From Gemmatimonadales bacterium (lineage in GTDB: Bacteria > Gemmatimonadota > Gemmatimonadetes > Gemmatimonadales > GWC2-71-9), in assembly GCA_036279355.1 (NCBI GenBank), contig DASUJH010000002.1, forward strand, positions 85,434 through 149,433: DNA of 64,000 nucleotides. Reading direction: 5' to 3'. The translations under genes were made by a program, and so were the position numbers. Numbering within the stretch: position 1 is the first letter of the stretch; every line of letters begins with the position of its first letter. This document shows, piece by piece, positions 19,274 through 27,963 of this stretch. Below the pieces are notes generated by a model. The model ran no database searches, was not told the DNA's origin, and was given only the letters and a program-made list of their open reading frames with translations.

Positions 19274-19309
19274 CGGCCGGCCGTTGCCCGAGTGGGCGAT
19301 GGCCGGCCG
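19274..19309 (+). terminator. Strong hairpin after formate dehydrogenase
   Basis: CGGCCGGCC at 19274-19282 continues into GTTGCCC and pairs with GGGCGAT (19294-19300) and GGCCGGCCG (19301-19309) around a GAGT loop, about 16 pairs including two wobbles. It lies 53 bases after the stop codon. No T-run follows, as is common in very GC-rich genomes. Confidence 0.5.
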
Positions 19310-19410
19310 GCGCATTTCCGGCTGCGAAAGCGATCCGGCGCCGGGCGGCAATCCTGTCGAGTTGAGGTGGACTACTGGGCGATCGCATCCGCACCGATCG
19401 GCTGCACGTC

Positions 19411-20964
19411 GTGATCTGGGGCGGCGCGGCGGCGCTCCTGGCGATCTGGGCGGCGGCATCCCTCACCTGGCCGCTCGGACGCGACCAAGGGGTATTCGCG
19501 TGGGTGGGCAGCGTGATCGCCCGCGGCGGACTTCCCTATCGCGACGCGTGGGACAGCAAGGGTCCCTTCGTCTATTACGCCTATGCCGCGGTGGTGCGGC
19601 TGTTCGGCGCCAACACCTGGGGCCCGCGCGTTTTCGATCTGGCGTTCGCGCTCGCCGGCGCGGTCGCCCTCTATCACATCGGGAGCCGCCTTGCCGGCAG
19701 GATCGCGGGCGCCTACGGCGCCCTGGCGCTCGCGCTGCGTTACGCCGCTCTCGGCTACTGGCATACCGCCCAGGCCGATGGCTGGACCAGTTTGCTCCTC
19801 GTGCTCGGTTTTGCGCCGCTGCTCGGCCGCCCGGCAGTCGCAGACATCGATGTGGTGGCCGAGCGCCGCTCGCGCCGGCTGGCGCTCGCGGCCGCGCTGG
19901 CGGGCCTTGTCGTCGGCCTCGCTATCCTCGACAAGCCGACCTACGGGCTGCTGCTCCTCGTGCCGCTCATCTACGTCGCGGCCGATCGCGCGGCATCCCA
20001 CCGTACCCGCGCCGCCATCGCCTGCGCCGCGGCCGCCGCGGCGATTGTCGCCGCGACGATCGTGGCCTTTGCCGGCGCCGGTGCGCTGGACGAGCTGTAC
20101 GACGCCGTCGTCGCATTCAACCTCTCGACCTATACGGCGCTCGACCAGAACGGTCCCTTCGGTCACCTCGCGCACATTCTCACTTTCTTCTCCAAAGGCA
20201 CCATTGCCATCCTGCTGCCGGCGGTCGTTCTCGGCTTCTGGCACCTCGGTCGAGCCCGTCCGCCCGCAGCGCTCGCGCTCGGCACCTGGCTGCTCGCCGC
20301 GCTCGGTGTCGTCATCTCGCAGGGCAAGTACTACGACTATCACTGGATTCCGATCTATCCGCCGCTCGCGTTGCTCGCGGGTATCGGCATCGCCGATCTC
20401 TGGGAGGTGGCTCGCGCCCCATCGTCCCGCGGGATGCTTCTCGCGGTCTCCACCGGGCTCGTCATCCTCTGGCTGCCGGCGTATGCCGTGCTCCACGACG
20501 TGCTCGCGTGGCGCCGCATGGCGATGGGGCGCACGACACGCGCCGAGTATCTGGCGCGATTCCCCCAATACGACGATCATGGCTTCGAGGCGGCTTCCGA
20601 GCGGATGCTGGGGTATCTCCGGGCGCATACGCGGCCCGGCGAAACCCTTCTCGTCTGGGGCACGCAGCCCGTCCTCAACTTCCTCGCCGGGTTGCCGGCC
20701 CCCACCAGGTTCGGGCACAATCTCCCGCTCGTCGCCGAGCCGGACACCCCGCTCAGGCGCCGCTACCGCGCGACGTTTCTCGCCGAGCTCTCCGCCGCAC
20801 CACCCACGTATATCCTCGTCGTCCGCGGCGATGCCAACCGTCTCGTCGGCGCCACCTCGAGCGAGTACGTCGACAGCCTGCCGCGGTTCCGCGGCTTCCT
20901 GAACGGGCGCTACCGGCTCGAGACCGTGATCGGCCGCTACGAGGTGTACCGCCTGCGGGAGTAG
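19411..20964 (+). CDS. Membrane glycosyltransferase (GT39/ArnT-like)
   Basis: The 517-aa protein is dominated by hydrophobic segments and has the hallmark of this superfamily near the N terminus: WPLGRDQGVFAWVGSVIARG then LPYRDAWDSKGP, where the acidic residue after the first transmembrane segment is needed for lipid-phosphate-sugar use. About ten membrane segments follow, then a soluble C-terminal portion with LRAHTRPGETLLVWGTQPVL. Members transfer sugars from polyprenyl-phosphate donors outside the membrane. The GTG at 19411 gives a hydrophobic segment right at the N terminus. The acceptor is unknown. It is separated from tdh by only 31 bases. Confidence 0.8.
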   Translation: MIWGGAAALLAIWAAASLTWPLGRDQGVFAWVGSVIARGGLPYRDAWDSKGPFVYYAYAAVVRLFGANTWGPRVFDLAFALAGAVALYHIGSRLAGRIAGAYGALALALRYAALGYWHTAQADGWTSLLLVLGFAPLLGRPAVADIDVVAERRSRRLALAAALAGLVVGLAILDKPTYGLLLLVPLIYVAADRAASHRTRAAIACAAAAAAIVAATIVAFAGAGALDELYDAVVAFNLSTYTALDQNGPFGHLAHILTFFSKGTIAILLPAVVLGFWHLGRARPPAALALGTWLLAALGVVISQGKYYDYHWIPIYPPLALLAGIGIADLWEVARAPSSRGMLLAVSTGLVILWLPAYAVLHDVLAWRRMAMGRTTRAEYLARFPQYDDHGFEAASERMLGYLRAHTRPGETLLVWGTQPVLNFLAGLPAPTRFGHNLPLVAEPDTPLRRRYRATFLAELSAAPPTYILVVRGDANRLVGATSSEYVDSLPRFRGFLNGRYRLETVIGRYEVYRLRE

Positions 20965-20965
20965 C

Positions 20966-20990
20966 TATATTCCGCTGCCTTCTTCGGCAG
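20966..20990 (+). promoter_or_regulatory. Possible -10 element and leader hairpin before tdh
   Basis: TATATT (20966-20971) is a near-perfect -10 box without a recognisable -35. A small hairpin CTGCC (20975-20979)/GGCAG (20986-20990) sits directly upstream of the tdh ATG at 20996. Confidence 0.25.
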
Positions 20991-20995
20991 TCGTC

Positions 20996-22036
20996 ATGCG
21001 CGCGCTCATCAAGGAATCAGCCGGCCCGGGGCTCGTGCTCCGGGATGTGGCGGTCCCGGCCTGCGGGCCGAACGACGTGCTCATCCGGGTCCGGCACGCC
21101 GGCGTCTGCGGCACGGACCTGCACATCTGGAAGTGGGACTCGTGGGCGAGCGGACGCCTCCGGCCGCCGCTCGTCATCGGGCACGAATTTGCCGGTGAGC
21201 TGGTGGAGCTGGGCGCCGAAGCGCGCGCCGCCGGCCTCCTCGCCACCGGCGATCTCGTCACCGCCGAAGGCCACATCGTCTGTGGGCACTGCCTGCAATG
21301 CCGCACGGGGCACGCCCATCTCTGCCAACGCACCCAGATCATCGGCGTCGATCGCGACGGCGCGTTCGCCGAATACATCGCGATGCCCGCCTCGAACGTG
21401 ATTCCGCTCGACGGGATCCCCACCGAGATCGGCGCGATCATGGACCCGCTGGGCAACGCCTTCCATACGGTGCTCGAGACGGCCGTGGCGGGGGCGACCG
21501 TGCTCGTGCTCGGCTGCGGGCCGATCGGCTGCTTCGCCGTCGGCGTGGCGCGCGCCGCCGGCGCTTCGCTCGTGGTGGCGAGCGACTTCAATCCGCGCCG
21601 GCTCGAGATCGCGCACCAGATGGGCGCCCACGTGACATTGAACCCGGCAGAGACCGACGTCGTCGCACGGGTGCGCGAGCTGACAGCCGGAAATGGTGTC
21701 GACCTGGTCTGCGAAATGAGCGGCCACCCCTCGGGCCACGCGCAGGCGTTCGCGGCGGCGCGCCTGGGCGGCCGGGTGAATCTTCTCGGGACCCCGAGCC
21801 GGCCCACCGAAGTCGACTTTGCGCGCGACGTGATCTTTCGCGGTCTCACCCTTTACGGCGTCACCGGACGCAAGATGTACCAGACCTGGCACCAGATGCG
21901 CCGGTTCCTCGGTGCCGGCCAGCTCGATCCGCGTCCCGTGATCACGCACCGCTTCCCGCTCGACTGCATCGCCGACGCAATCCGCGTAATCGACGAGGGC
22001 AAGGCGGGCAAGGTGATCCTGGAGGTGGCGCGATGA
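20996..22036 (+). CDS. tdh: L-threonine 3-dehydrogenase
   Basis: The 346-aa zinc-dependent medium-chain dehydrogenase has the catalytic zinc ligands in GVCGTDLHIWKWD and GHEFAGELVELG, the structural-zinc Cys cluster EGHIVCGHCLQCRTGHAHLC, and the nucleotide-binding glycines LVLGCGPIGCFAVG. The DLHIWKWD motif after the catalytic Cys is specific to threonine dehydrogenase. It oxidises L-threonine to 2-amino-3-ketobutyrate with NAD+. The next gene, overlapping by 4 bases, encodes the enzyme that cleaves that product, which confirms the assignment. Confidence 0.95.
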   Translation: MRALIKESAGPGLVLRDVAVPACGPNDVLIRVRHAGVCGTDLHIWKWDSWASGRLRPPLVIGHEFAGELVELGAEARAAGLLATGDLVTAEGHIVCGHCLQCRTGHAHLCQRTQIIGVDRDGAFAEYIAMPASNVIPLDGIPTEIGAIMDPLGNAFHTVLETAVAGATVLVLGCGPIGCFAVGVARAAGASLVVASDFNPRRLEIAHQMGAHVTLNPAETDVVARVRELTAGNGVDLVCEMSGHPSGHAQAFAAARLGGRVNLLGTPSRPTEVDFARDVIFRGLTLYGVTGRKMYQTWHQMRRFLGAGQLDPRPVITHRFPLDCIADAIRVIDEGKAGKVILEVAR

Positions 22037-23262
22037 CGGGGCCGGCCGCCGGCGCGGCAACCGGCCCGGGAGCGTTCGAGCGCCGCATCGCGGCAGAGCT
22101 CGAGCAGTTCGCCCGCGACGGCGTGTACAAGCGGCTCAACTACCTCGACGGCCCGCAGGGTCCGGTCGTGCGCATGGAAGGCCGCGGGGACGTGCTTATC
22201 CTCTCGTCCAACAACTATCTGGGTCTCTGCGATCAGCCCGAGGTTGTCGCTGGGGGCAAAGCTGCGCTCGACCGGTTTGGCGCGGGCACCGCATCGGTCC
22301 GCTTCATCTGCGGCACCTTCACGGTGCATCGCGCGCTCGAGACGGCCTGCGCTCGGCTCGTCGGGACCGAGGCGTCGCTCAGCTTCGTGAGCGCATGGAA
22401 CGCCAACGAGGCCGTGCCCGCCACCCTGCTCGGCGAAGACGACATCGTCCTGAGCGACCAGCTGAACCACGCATCGATCATCGACGCCGGGCGCCTCGCC
22501 AAGGCCATCGCGAAGTGCCAGACCGCCGTATATCGCCACGCCGACCTGAGCGACCTCGAGGAGAAGCTCCGCGCCGCCCGCGACCGCCGCGTCCGCATGG
22601 TGATCACCGACGGCGTCTTCTCGATGGAGGGTGCGATCGCCCCGCTCCCCGACCTGCTCGAGCTTTGCCGGCGGCGCGACGCCGTGCTCGTCGTGGACGA
22701 TTCGCACGCGACGGGCGTCCTCGGTACGCATGGGCGCGGTACCGCGGAACATTTCGGCGTCGTGGGCCAGGTCGACATCATCACGTCTACGCTCGGCAAG
22801 GCACTCGGGGGCGCCGCCGGCGGATTCGTCGCCGCGTCGGCCCCGGTCTGCGACTACCTCACCCAGCGCGCCCGGCCACAGCTCTTCTCCAATGCGCTCC
22901 CACCCACCGTGGCGGGGAGCGCGCTCGCCAGCATCGAGTATCTCGAGGCCAACCCCGCGCGAGTGGCCCTGTTGCGCGAGAACGCGCGCTACTTCCGTGA
23001 TGCGCTCGCCGCGCTCGGGTTCCGGCCGCTCGCCGGCGAAACGCCGATCATCCCCGTGATCGTGGGCGAGACCGCGTTCGCCATCCGGCTGAGCGAGGAG
23101 TTGCTGCGCGAGGGCGTCTTCGTGACCGGCTTCGGCTTTCCCGTGGTACCGCAGGGCCAGGCCCGGGTGCGCTGCCAGATATCCGCGGCGCACACCCGCG
23201 AGCACCTCGACCGGGCCCTCGACGCCTTCCGCACCGTCGGCCGCCGCCTCAAGCTGATCTGA
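22033..23262 (+). CDS. kbl: 2-amino-3-ketobutyrate coenzyme A ligase (glycine C-acetyltransferase)
   Basis: The 409-aa protein is an alpha-oxoamine synthase with PLP. Landmarks are LILSSNNYLGLCDQPEV, the glycine-rich FGAGTASVRFICGTFTVHRA, DDSHATGVLG with the PLP-contacting Asp and His, and STLGKALGGAAGG with the PLP-binding Lys. It splits 2-amino-3-ketobutyrate with CoA to glycine and acetyl-CoA, completing the two-step threonine route begun by Tdh. The start ATG overlaps the tdh stop (ATGA). The N terminus (TGPAAGAATGPGAFERR) is about 13 residues longer than in E. coli Kbl. Confidence 0.95.
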   Translation: MTGPAAGAATGPGAFERRIAAELEQFARDGVYKRLNYLDGPQGPVVRMEGRGDVLILSSNNYLGLCDQPEVVAGGKAALDRFGAGTASVRFICGTFTVHRALETACARLVGTEASLSFVSAWNANEAVPATLLGEDDIVLSDQLNHASIIDAGRLAKAIAKCQTAVYRHADLSDLEEKLRAARDRRVRMVITDGVFSMEGAIAPLPDLLELCRRRDAVLVVDDSHATGVLGTHGRGTAEHFGVVGQVDIITSTLGKALGGAAGGFVAASAPVCDYLTQRARPQLFSNALPPTVAGSALASIEYLEANPARVALLRENARYFRDALAALGFRPLAGETPIIPVIVGETAFAIRLSEELLREGVFVTGFGFPVVPQGQARVRCQISAAHTREHLDRALDAFRTVGRRLKLI

Positions 23263-23577
23263 CCCATTGCGCCGAATCGCGGCGCAAAGGGCCCACTCCT
23301 TGCACTTCCGGGGTGCAACTTTGGTCGCGCTCGGCCGGCGTCCCGGCCCGGCGCGCCGGCCCCCCGCCGGCGGCCGCCGCGACCGACTCCTCGTATCAGC
23401 TGCCTAACTGTTGTCGGAATAGAAGGTTGCACGGAATCGCCTGGGGCGGCTCCCGTGCGAGGCGGCGGTCGCGCGACCGCGCCGCCGAGCGAGCGGGCCG
23501 CCGCACACCACGCAGAAGTCGCGCAATTTGACCGATCCGATCCGGACCACCGGCGTCACACCCACGGAGGGAGTCTG
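23263..23577. other. Intergenic region before the outer-membrane protein gene
   Basis: This 315-base stretch contains the two post-kbl hairpins, then a GC-rich imperfect inverted repeat at about 23462-23487 (GGCGGCGGTC ... GACCGCGCCGCC) and the ribosome binding site GGAGGGAG just before the ATG at 23578. A sequence resembling a -24/-12 promoter (23289-23304) overlaps the second hairpin. I cannot place the transcription start of the downstream gene. Confidence 0.35.
23267..23287 (+). terminator. Hairpin after tdh-kbl
   Basis: TTGCGCCG (23267-23274) pairs perfectly with CGGCGCAA (23280-23287) over a 5-base loop, beginning 4 bases after the kbl stop codon. A second hairpin, TTGCAC (23300-23305) with GTGCAA (23313-23318), follows at once. 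No T-run is present. Confidence 0.5.
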
Positions 23578-24264
23578 ATGAGCAAGCTCTTCCGCACCAC
23601 CCCGGCCGCGGCGCTGATCCTTTGCCTTGGCGCCGGAACGCTCGCGGCACAGGCCCCGGTGCAGGGCGACTTCCAGTGGTACATCGGCGCCAATGCGGGC
23701 GTCCTGGTTTTCCGAACCCCCGCGCAGACCCGCGGCGGCATGTTCTCGGCCGGGGGCCACACACTCATTACCGCCAAGCGCACCGGTCTCCTGCTGTCGA
23801 TCGAGGAAGGTATCGGCTCCTCCGAGCAGAGTGCTTACACCGACAACACCGGCACGCCGCAGACCGTCACGTTCAACGACATCCGGAAATATTCGGCCGT
23901 CCTGATGGCGTTCCCTATCCGCTCGGCCGCGCAACCGTACATCGGCGTCGGCGTCGGAATCCTGCACGCCGTGAACCCGACGCCCACAGCCGGCACCCTC
24001 GCAACCACCGCCGACATCGCCCAGGCCGAACAGGACGCGAGCCAGCTCGGGAGCGTCGGATTCGGCACGCTGGTCGGCGGCCTGCAATTCAAGGTGGGCC
24101 GCATGGTCGCGTTCGGGCAGTATCAGCTTACGTCATCGCCCAGCAGCAAGACGCTCGACAGCGGCGCGTCTGGCCGGCTCTTCACCGGCGCCACGCACAC
24201 CTTCAGCGGCGGTCTCCGGGTAAGCCTCGGGAGCGCGCGCGAGGCGCCGCGAACCGGCTACTGA
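23578..24264 (+). CDS. Predicted outer-membrane beta-barrel protein
   Basis: The 228-aa protein has a classic signal peptide, MSKLFRTTPAAALILCLGAG followed by TLAAQA, with probable cleavage after AQA. The mature part is made of short alternating strands ending in aromatic residues (QGDFQWYIGANAGVLVF, RMVAFGQYQLTS, HTFSGGLRVSLGS), as in small barrels of the OmpW/OmpA-like porin fold. A loop region (VNPTPTAGTLATTADIAQAE) is likely surface or periplasmic. The ATG at 23578 is supported by GGAGGGAG. No specific function is assignable. Its 3' end overlaps the convergent glycosylase gene by 7 bases. Confidence 0.8.
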   Translation: MSKLFRTTPAAALILCLGAGTLAAQAPVQGDFQWYIGANAGVLVFRTPAQTRGGMFSAGGHTLITAKRTGLLLSIEEGIGSSEQSAYTDNTGTPQTVTFNDIRKYSAVLMAFPIRSAAQPYIGVGVGILHAVNPTPTAGTLATTADIAQAEQDASQLGSVGFGTLVGGLQFKVGRMVAFGQYQLTSSPSSKTLDSGASGRLFTGATHTFSGGLRVSLGSAREAPRTGY

Positions 24265-24881
24265 TCGACACGTGCATCGCGGCGGCCCCGAGATACCCAG
24301 GGCGAGCCGGCGATCACAAAGCGGAGCGGCCAATCCGCCGCCACTGTGATGCCGATCCGAGGAGTCGCCGCCACCGCGGCCGGGGGCGGCGACTCCGTTT
24401 TCAGTACCACCACCGGCGACGATTCCATCCGCTGCCCGTCCAGGGCCACGTCGATGCCGAGCGCCTGACAAAGGCGCCCCGGCCCGGCGGCCAGCGCGCG
24501 GTCGGCGGCGCCGCTTCGGCGCGCGCGCATGACGTCGAGTCCTTCCAGCGGCTCGAGCGCACGCAGCAGCACCGCACTGCCGCTCTCCTGCCGCGCGCAC
24601 ACCAGATTGGCGCACCAGTGCATCCCGTACGAGAGATACACGTACCACGTGCCCGGCTGCCCGAAAAGCGCCGCGTTGCGCCGAGTGCGGCGCCCGCGAT
24701 AGCCGTGCGATGCGGGATCGTCGTAGCCCAGGTAAGCCTCGGTCTCGACGATGCGCCCGGCAGTCCGCAGCCCGCCGGCGGTGGACACGATCACTGCGCC
24801 CAGCAGCTCGCGCGCGACCACGTCGGCCGTCCGCCGGAAAAAGCGAACGGGCAGCGTGGCTGCCCGTTGCGTGGCGTTCAC
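24258..24881 (-). CDS. DNA-3-methyladenine glycosylase (AAG/MPG family)
   Basis: The 207-aa protein is of the usual length for bacterial Aag-type glycosylases. It has the catalytic Glu in GRIVETEAYLGYDDPASHGY, the RTRRNAALFGQPGTWYVYLS block with YGMHWCANLVC, VLLRALEPLEG and AAGPGRLCQALGI. It removes alkylated purines (and hypoxanthine in some members) from DNA. The ATG at 24881 overlaps the stop of the upstream NYN-domain gene by 4 bases, so it is co-transcribed with it. Confidence 0.93.
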   Translation of the reverse strand: MNATQRAATLPVRFFRRTADVVARELLGAVIVSTAGGLRTAGRIVETEAYLGYDDPASHGYRGRRTRRNAALFGQPGTWYVYLSYGMHWCANLVCARQESGSAVLLRALEPLEGLDVMRARRSGAADRALAAGPGRLCQALGIDVALDGQRMESSPVVVLKTESPPPAAVAATPRIGITVAADWPLRFVIAGSPWVSRGRRDARVDQ

Positions 24882-26539
24882 TGTGCCGGCTTTCTGGCTC
24901 GCGTCCGCGCCCGCTTCTTGGGAGGAGGCGCGGTTTCGCCGCCGGCGGGGCTGGAGGCATTCGGCTCGGGTGCCGTTGCCGCCGCGGCTTTGGGCGTGGC
25001 CGCCCGCTTCCGCGGGCGCCGCTTGGGTCGGGCGGGCGGCGCGGGCGCCTCGGGCTGTGATGCTTCGGCTTCCGCTTCGGGCTGCGGAGCGAACTCCGCG
25101 CGCTCCACCTGCACCACGCCGATCAGCGGGATCTCGCCGGGACGCGAGGGTCCGCGCGATCCACGGCGGAACCGGAGCGCGGGCCGCTGACCATTGGGGG
25201 GGCCCGGTGGCCCCACGGGTTCCGCTACGAGCGTAATCGGCTCGTGGTCGACCGGCGCGGCGGGCTCTTCAGCCGGCGCATCGGCCGGCCGCGTCAGCGC
25301 CCGCCGCTCGTCGAAAGGATGCGGCGATACTTCGAACTCGGTGTCGCTCAGCTTTCTCACGTCGGCAACTTCCGCGTCGTTCGCCTGCCGGAGCAACTGC
25401 ACGAAACGCGTGGGCTCGAGCAGCGCATCGTCGCGGCCGTGCAATGCAACCATGCGGAGCCGAAGCGCCTCATGCGGCACCGGCGGCTTGAGCTCGGTGA
25501 GCGCCTGTCCCAGCAATCGAAATGCGCTCGCGAGCGTGAGCGCTCCGTCGCTCCGGACCTCGACCGAGCGCGCCGGTGCGGCGCGCCCCTCGTCGCGCCG
25601 TTCCCGCTCCCCACGCCCACGACCCCTGCCCCGGCCTCGACCGCGCCGCCCCTCCTCGCGCGCCTCCCGGCCCTCCCGCGGCGCCCGCCCATCACGCGCG
25701 TGGCCGTCTCTTGCGGCCCGGCCTTCGCGCGCTCCGCGCGGCTCGCTCGGCTCGGCCGCCGCCGCAGCCGGCGCGCCGGTCGGCGCCACCTCGTACTGGC
25801 CGTTGTCCAGCTTGCTCACGTGCAGGATGCCCCGCTGGCCCGCCTCGACCACGAACTTGCTGAAGCGGCTGAATCCCGCGGTCTTCTCGTCGAAGTTGGG
25901 ATCGATCTGCTGCATGACCTGCTTGAGCCGGTCCGAGCGCATGACGTCGCCATGTCGGGCCATCTGCGCGACGGCCTCCCGCGCGAGCTCCCACGGATCG
26001 CGCTGGATCGACGGCGTATCCGTCTCTTTCGTGAGGCCGGCGAGATCGCTGTACGAGTAGTACTCGTCGCAGTTCTGGATCAGCAGATCGCTCGCCGACT
26101 CGCGAATCCCGACGCCGATGACGTACTTGCCGTACTCCTTCAGCTTGATCACCATCGTCGAGAAGTCGCTGTCGCCCGAGAGCAGGATGAACGTACCGAT
26201 CTCGGGACGGGTGAAGATGAGCTCGACGGCGTCGATGGCGAGGCGGATGTCGGTCGCGTTTTTCTTGGTGGTGCCGAACGCGGGCGCGAAGATGAGGTCC
26301 ACCGACGCTTCGGAGAGCGGCACGATGTACTGCGGGTAGCGGCGCCAGTCGGCGTAGGCACGCTGCACCGCGACCTTACCCTTGATGATGTCGCTGTTGA
26401 GCAGCGTGCGGAGCTCCTTCGCGAGGTCGGAGCGGATGCCGAGCGTAACGTTGTCGAAGTCGATCAGCAGGGCGGCGTTCAGCGAGTGGACGGTCGGCTG
26501 GCTCAGATGCCGGGCGGGGCGAATCAGCGGTTGGGTCAC
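24878..26539 (-). CDS. NYN (PIN-like) RNase-fold protein with two OST-HTH/LOTUS domains
   Basis: The 553-aa product has an N-terminal NYN/LabA-like domain (about residues 20-150) with the acidic metal-site residues in LNAALLIDFDNVTLG, TDIRLAIDAVELI and LLSGDSDFSTMVIKLKEYGK. Two OST-HTH/LOTUS domains follow: one from DPWELAREAVAQMARHGDVM to DNGQYEVAP, the second from ALTLASAFRLLGQALTELKP to DTEFEVSPH. Between them is a basic Arg-Gly linker (GRRGRGRGRGRGRGERERR), and the tail is Lys/Arg/Ala rich. NYN domains are predicted RNases and LOTUS domains bind RNA (G-quadruplex RNA in some cases), so a role in RNA decay or processing is likely. A GTG at 26539 starts the folded part; no strong ribosome binding site is visible and a later start is possible. 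Confidence 0.85.
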   Translation of the reverse strand: MTQPLIRPARHLSQPTVHSLNAALLIDFDNVTLGIRSDLAKELRTLLNSDIIKGKVAVQRAYADWRRYPQYIVPLSEASVDLIFAPAFGTTKKNATDIRLAIDAVELIFTRPEIGTFILLSGDSDFSTMVIKLKEYGKYVIGVGIRESASDLLIQNCDEYYSYSDLAGLTKETDTPSIQRDPWELAREAVAQMARHGDVMRSDRLKQVMQQIDPNFDEKTAGFSRFSKFVVEAGQRGILHVSKLDNGQYEVAPTGAPAAAAAEPSEPRGAREGRAARDGHARDGRAPREGREAREEGRRGRGRGRGRGRGERERRDEGRAAPARSVEVRSDGALTLASAFRLLGQALTELKPPVPHEALRLRMVALHGRDDALLEPTRFVQLLRQANDAEVADVRKLSDTEFEVSPHPFDERRALTRPADAPAEEPAAPVDHEPITLVAEPVGPPGPPNGQRPALRFRRGSRGPSRPGEIPLIGVVQVERAEFAPQPEAEAEASQPEAPAPPARPKRRPRKRAATPKAAAATAPEPNASSPAGGETAPPPKKRARTRARKPAQ

Positions 26540-26846
26540 GAAGCACTCGGTTTCGGGTTCCCGCCTCGCGCGGCGCTTCCGGCGCTCACCCAGCCGGACC
26601 CGGTCGGCGGGAAGTCGTCGAAGCGGCGCGCCGGACCGGGAACCGCATGGTCGGCGAGTTGTGGGCGACGGGACTCCGGCTGTCCGTCGCGGCGTCGGCG
26701 CGCTCGCACCGTGAGCATTGCGCGCCAAACCGGCCGGGTCGCCGGCGCGCGCGATGCGCCCAAGGTTGGCGCGATGAGCATCCACCCCGATCTCCCGGTG
26801 CGTTCTCCACCGGCATGCATTTCGGAAAGTGGATAGCCCAATGAAA
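26540..26846. other. Intergenic region between the NYN gene and wecB
   Basis: This 307-base stretch lies between two minus-strand genes. It holds no gene I can support and no clear promoter or terminator hairpin. Its base composition is as GC-rich as the coding DNA except near 26805-26850, where it becomes more AT-rich just after the wecB stop. Confidence 0.4.
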
Positions 26847-27947
26847 CTAGGCGCGTGGGGCCGCGGCTGGTAGGGGTGCGAGCAGGGCGTCGAGAACCCG
26901 GCCGCCCGCCGCCCCGTCCCAGCCCTCGGCACGCACCCCCCTGGCCGGTTTCGCCCCAAGCGCGGCCCGCACCGCCTGCGCCATACCATCCCGGCGTGCC
27001 AGCCGGTTGAGCCCGAGGCGAATCGTTTCGGTCCACTCCGTCGTCGGCCGGACGGTGACGCATGGCGTACCGAGGCTTGCTGCCTCGACCTGCAAGCCGC
27101 CGGAATCGGTGAGGACAACGGCGGCCGAGCGCACCAGTCCGATCATCTCCAGGTAACCCAGTGGCTCCATCACCCGCACGCCCGGCGTCGGGCAGACCGG
27201 TCCGAGCGCCTCGACGCGAGCGCGCGTGCGAGGATGCATCGGGAACACCACCGGCAGCTCCCGGGCGACGGCGCCAAGCCCCGCCAGCAGCTGGCCGAGC
27301 GCCTCGGGATCGTCCACATTCGCCGGCCGGTGGAACGTCGCCACCGCGTAGCCGCGCTCGGCGAGCCCCAGCCGCTCCGGCACGCCGAGCGCGGCGGCCG
27401 CGCCGCCAAGGCGGGTGAGCGTATCCATCATCACGTTGCCGACGCAGCGGATCCGCGACGGCGGTACGCCTTCGCGCGCAAGGATCGCATCGGCCTCGCG
27501 ATTCGGCGTGAGGCAGAGCGTGGCGAGTTGATCGGTGAGCACCCGGTTCAGCTCTTCGGGCATCGCGCGATCGCCGCTCCGCACGCCGGCCTCCACATGC
27601 GCCACCGGCACTCCTTTCTTGGCCGCGCAGAGCGCGGAGGCAAGCGTGGAGTTCACATCGCCGTAGACGACCACCCAGTCGGGCTGCACGCGATCGAGTA
27701 CCGGCTCGAACGCGACGAGTGCGCGTGCGGTCTGCTCGGCATGCGTGCCTGAGCCCACCTCGAGCGCGGCGTCCGGCGCAGGCAGAGCGAGATCGGCGAA
27801 GAACCGGGCGCTCATCGCGTCATCGTAATGCTGGCCGGTGTGGACGAGAGCTTGCGCGAGCTGGGGCCGGCCGCGGCCGGCGTGGAGCACCGCCGCGGCC
27901 TTCATGAAATTGGGCCGCGCGCCGACGACGTGGAGAAGACGATGCAC
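26847..27947 (-). CDS. wecB: UDP-N-acetylglucosamine 2-epimerase (non-hydrolysing)
   Basis: The 366-aa protein shows the family hallmarks HVVGARPNFMKAAAVLHAGR, LVHTGQHYDDAMSARFFADL, YGDVNSTLASALCAAKKGVP followed by VAHVEAGVRSGDRAMPEELN, and the C-terminal sugar-nucleotide site LTDSGGLQVEAASLGTPCVT with RPTTEWTETI. It interconverts UDP-GlcNAc and UDP-ManNAc, a precursor of surface polysaccharides. It follows the sensor kinase gene on the same strand after 16 bases, so it may be the last gene of the regulator operon. That placement links it to the polysaccharide locus. Confidence 0.94.
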   Translation of the reverse strand: MHRLLHVVGARPNFMKAAAVLHAGRGRPQLAQALVHTGQHYDDAMSARFFADLALPAPDAALEVGSGTHAEQTARALVAFEPVLDRVQPDWVVVYGDVNSTLASALCAAKKGVPVAHVEAGVRSGDRAMPEELNRVLTDQLATLCLTPNREADAILAREGVPPSRIRCVGNVMMDTLTRLGGAAAALGVPERLGLAERGYAVATFHRPANVDDPEALGQLLAGLGAVARELPVVFPMHPRTRARVEALGPVCPTPGVRVMEPLGYLEMIGLVRSAAVVLTDSGGLQVEAASLGTPCVTVRPTTEWTETIRLGLNRLARRDGMAQAVRAALGAKPARGVRAEGWDGAAGGRVLDALLAPLPAAAPRA

Positions 27948-27963
27948 GGAGACGGCGAGGCGC

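Noticed and set aside
23289..23304. A 9 of 12 sigma-54-like match in the kbl-OMP intergenic region
   Set aside because: It overlaps a hairpin and lies about 274 bases before the gene, so I cannot separate it from chance; it also shows that 9 of 12 matches alone are weak evidence.
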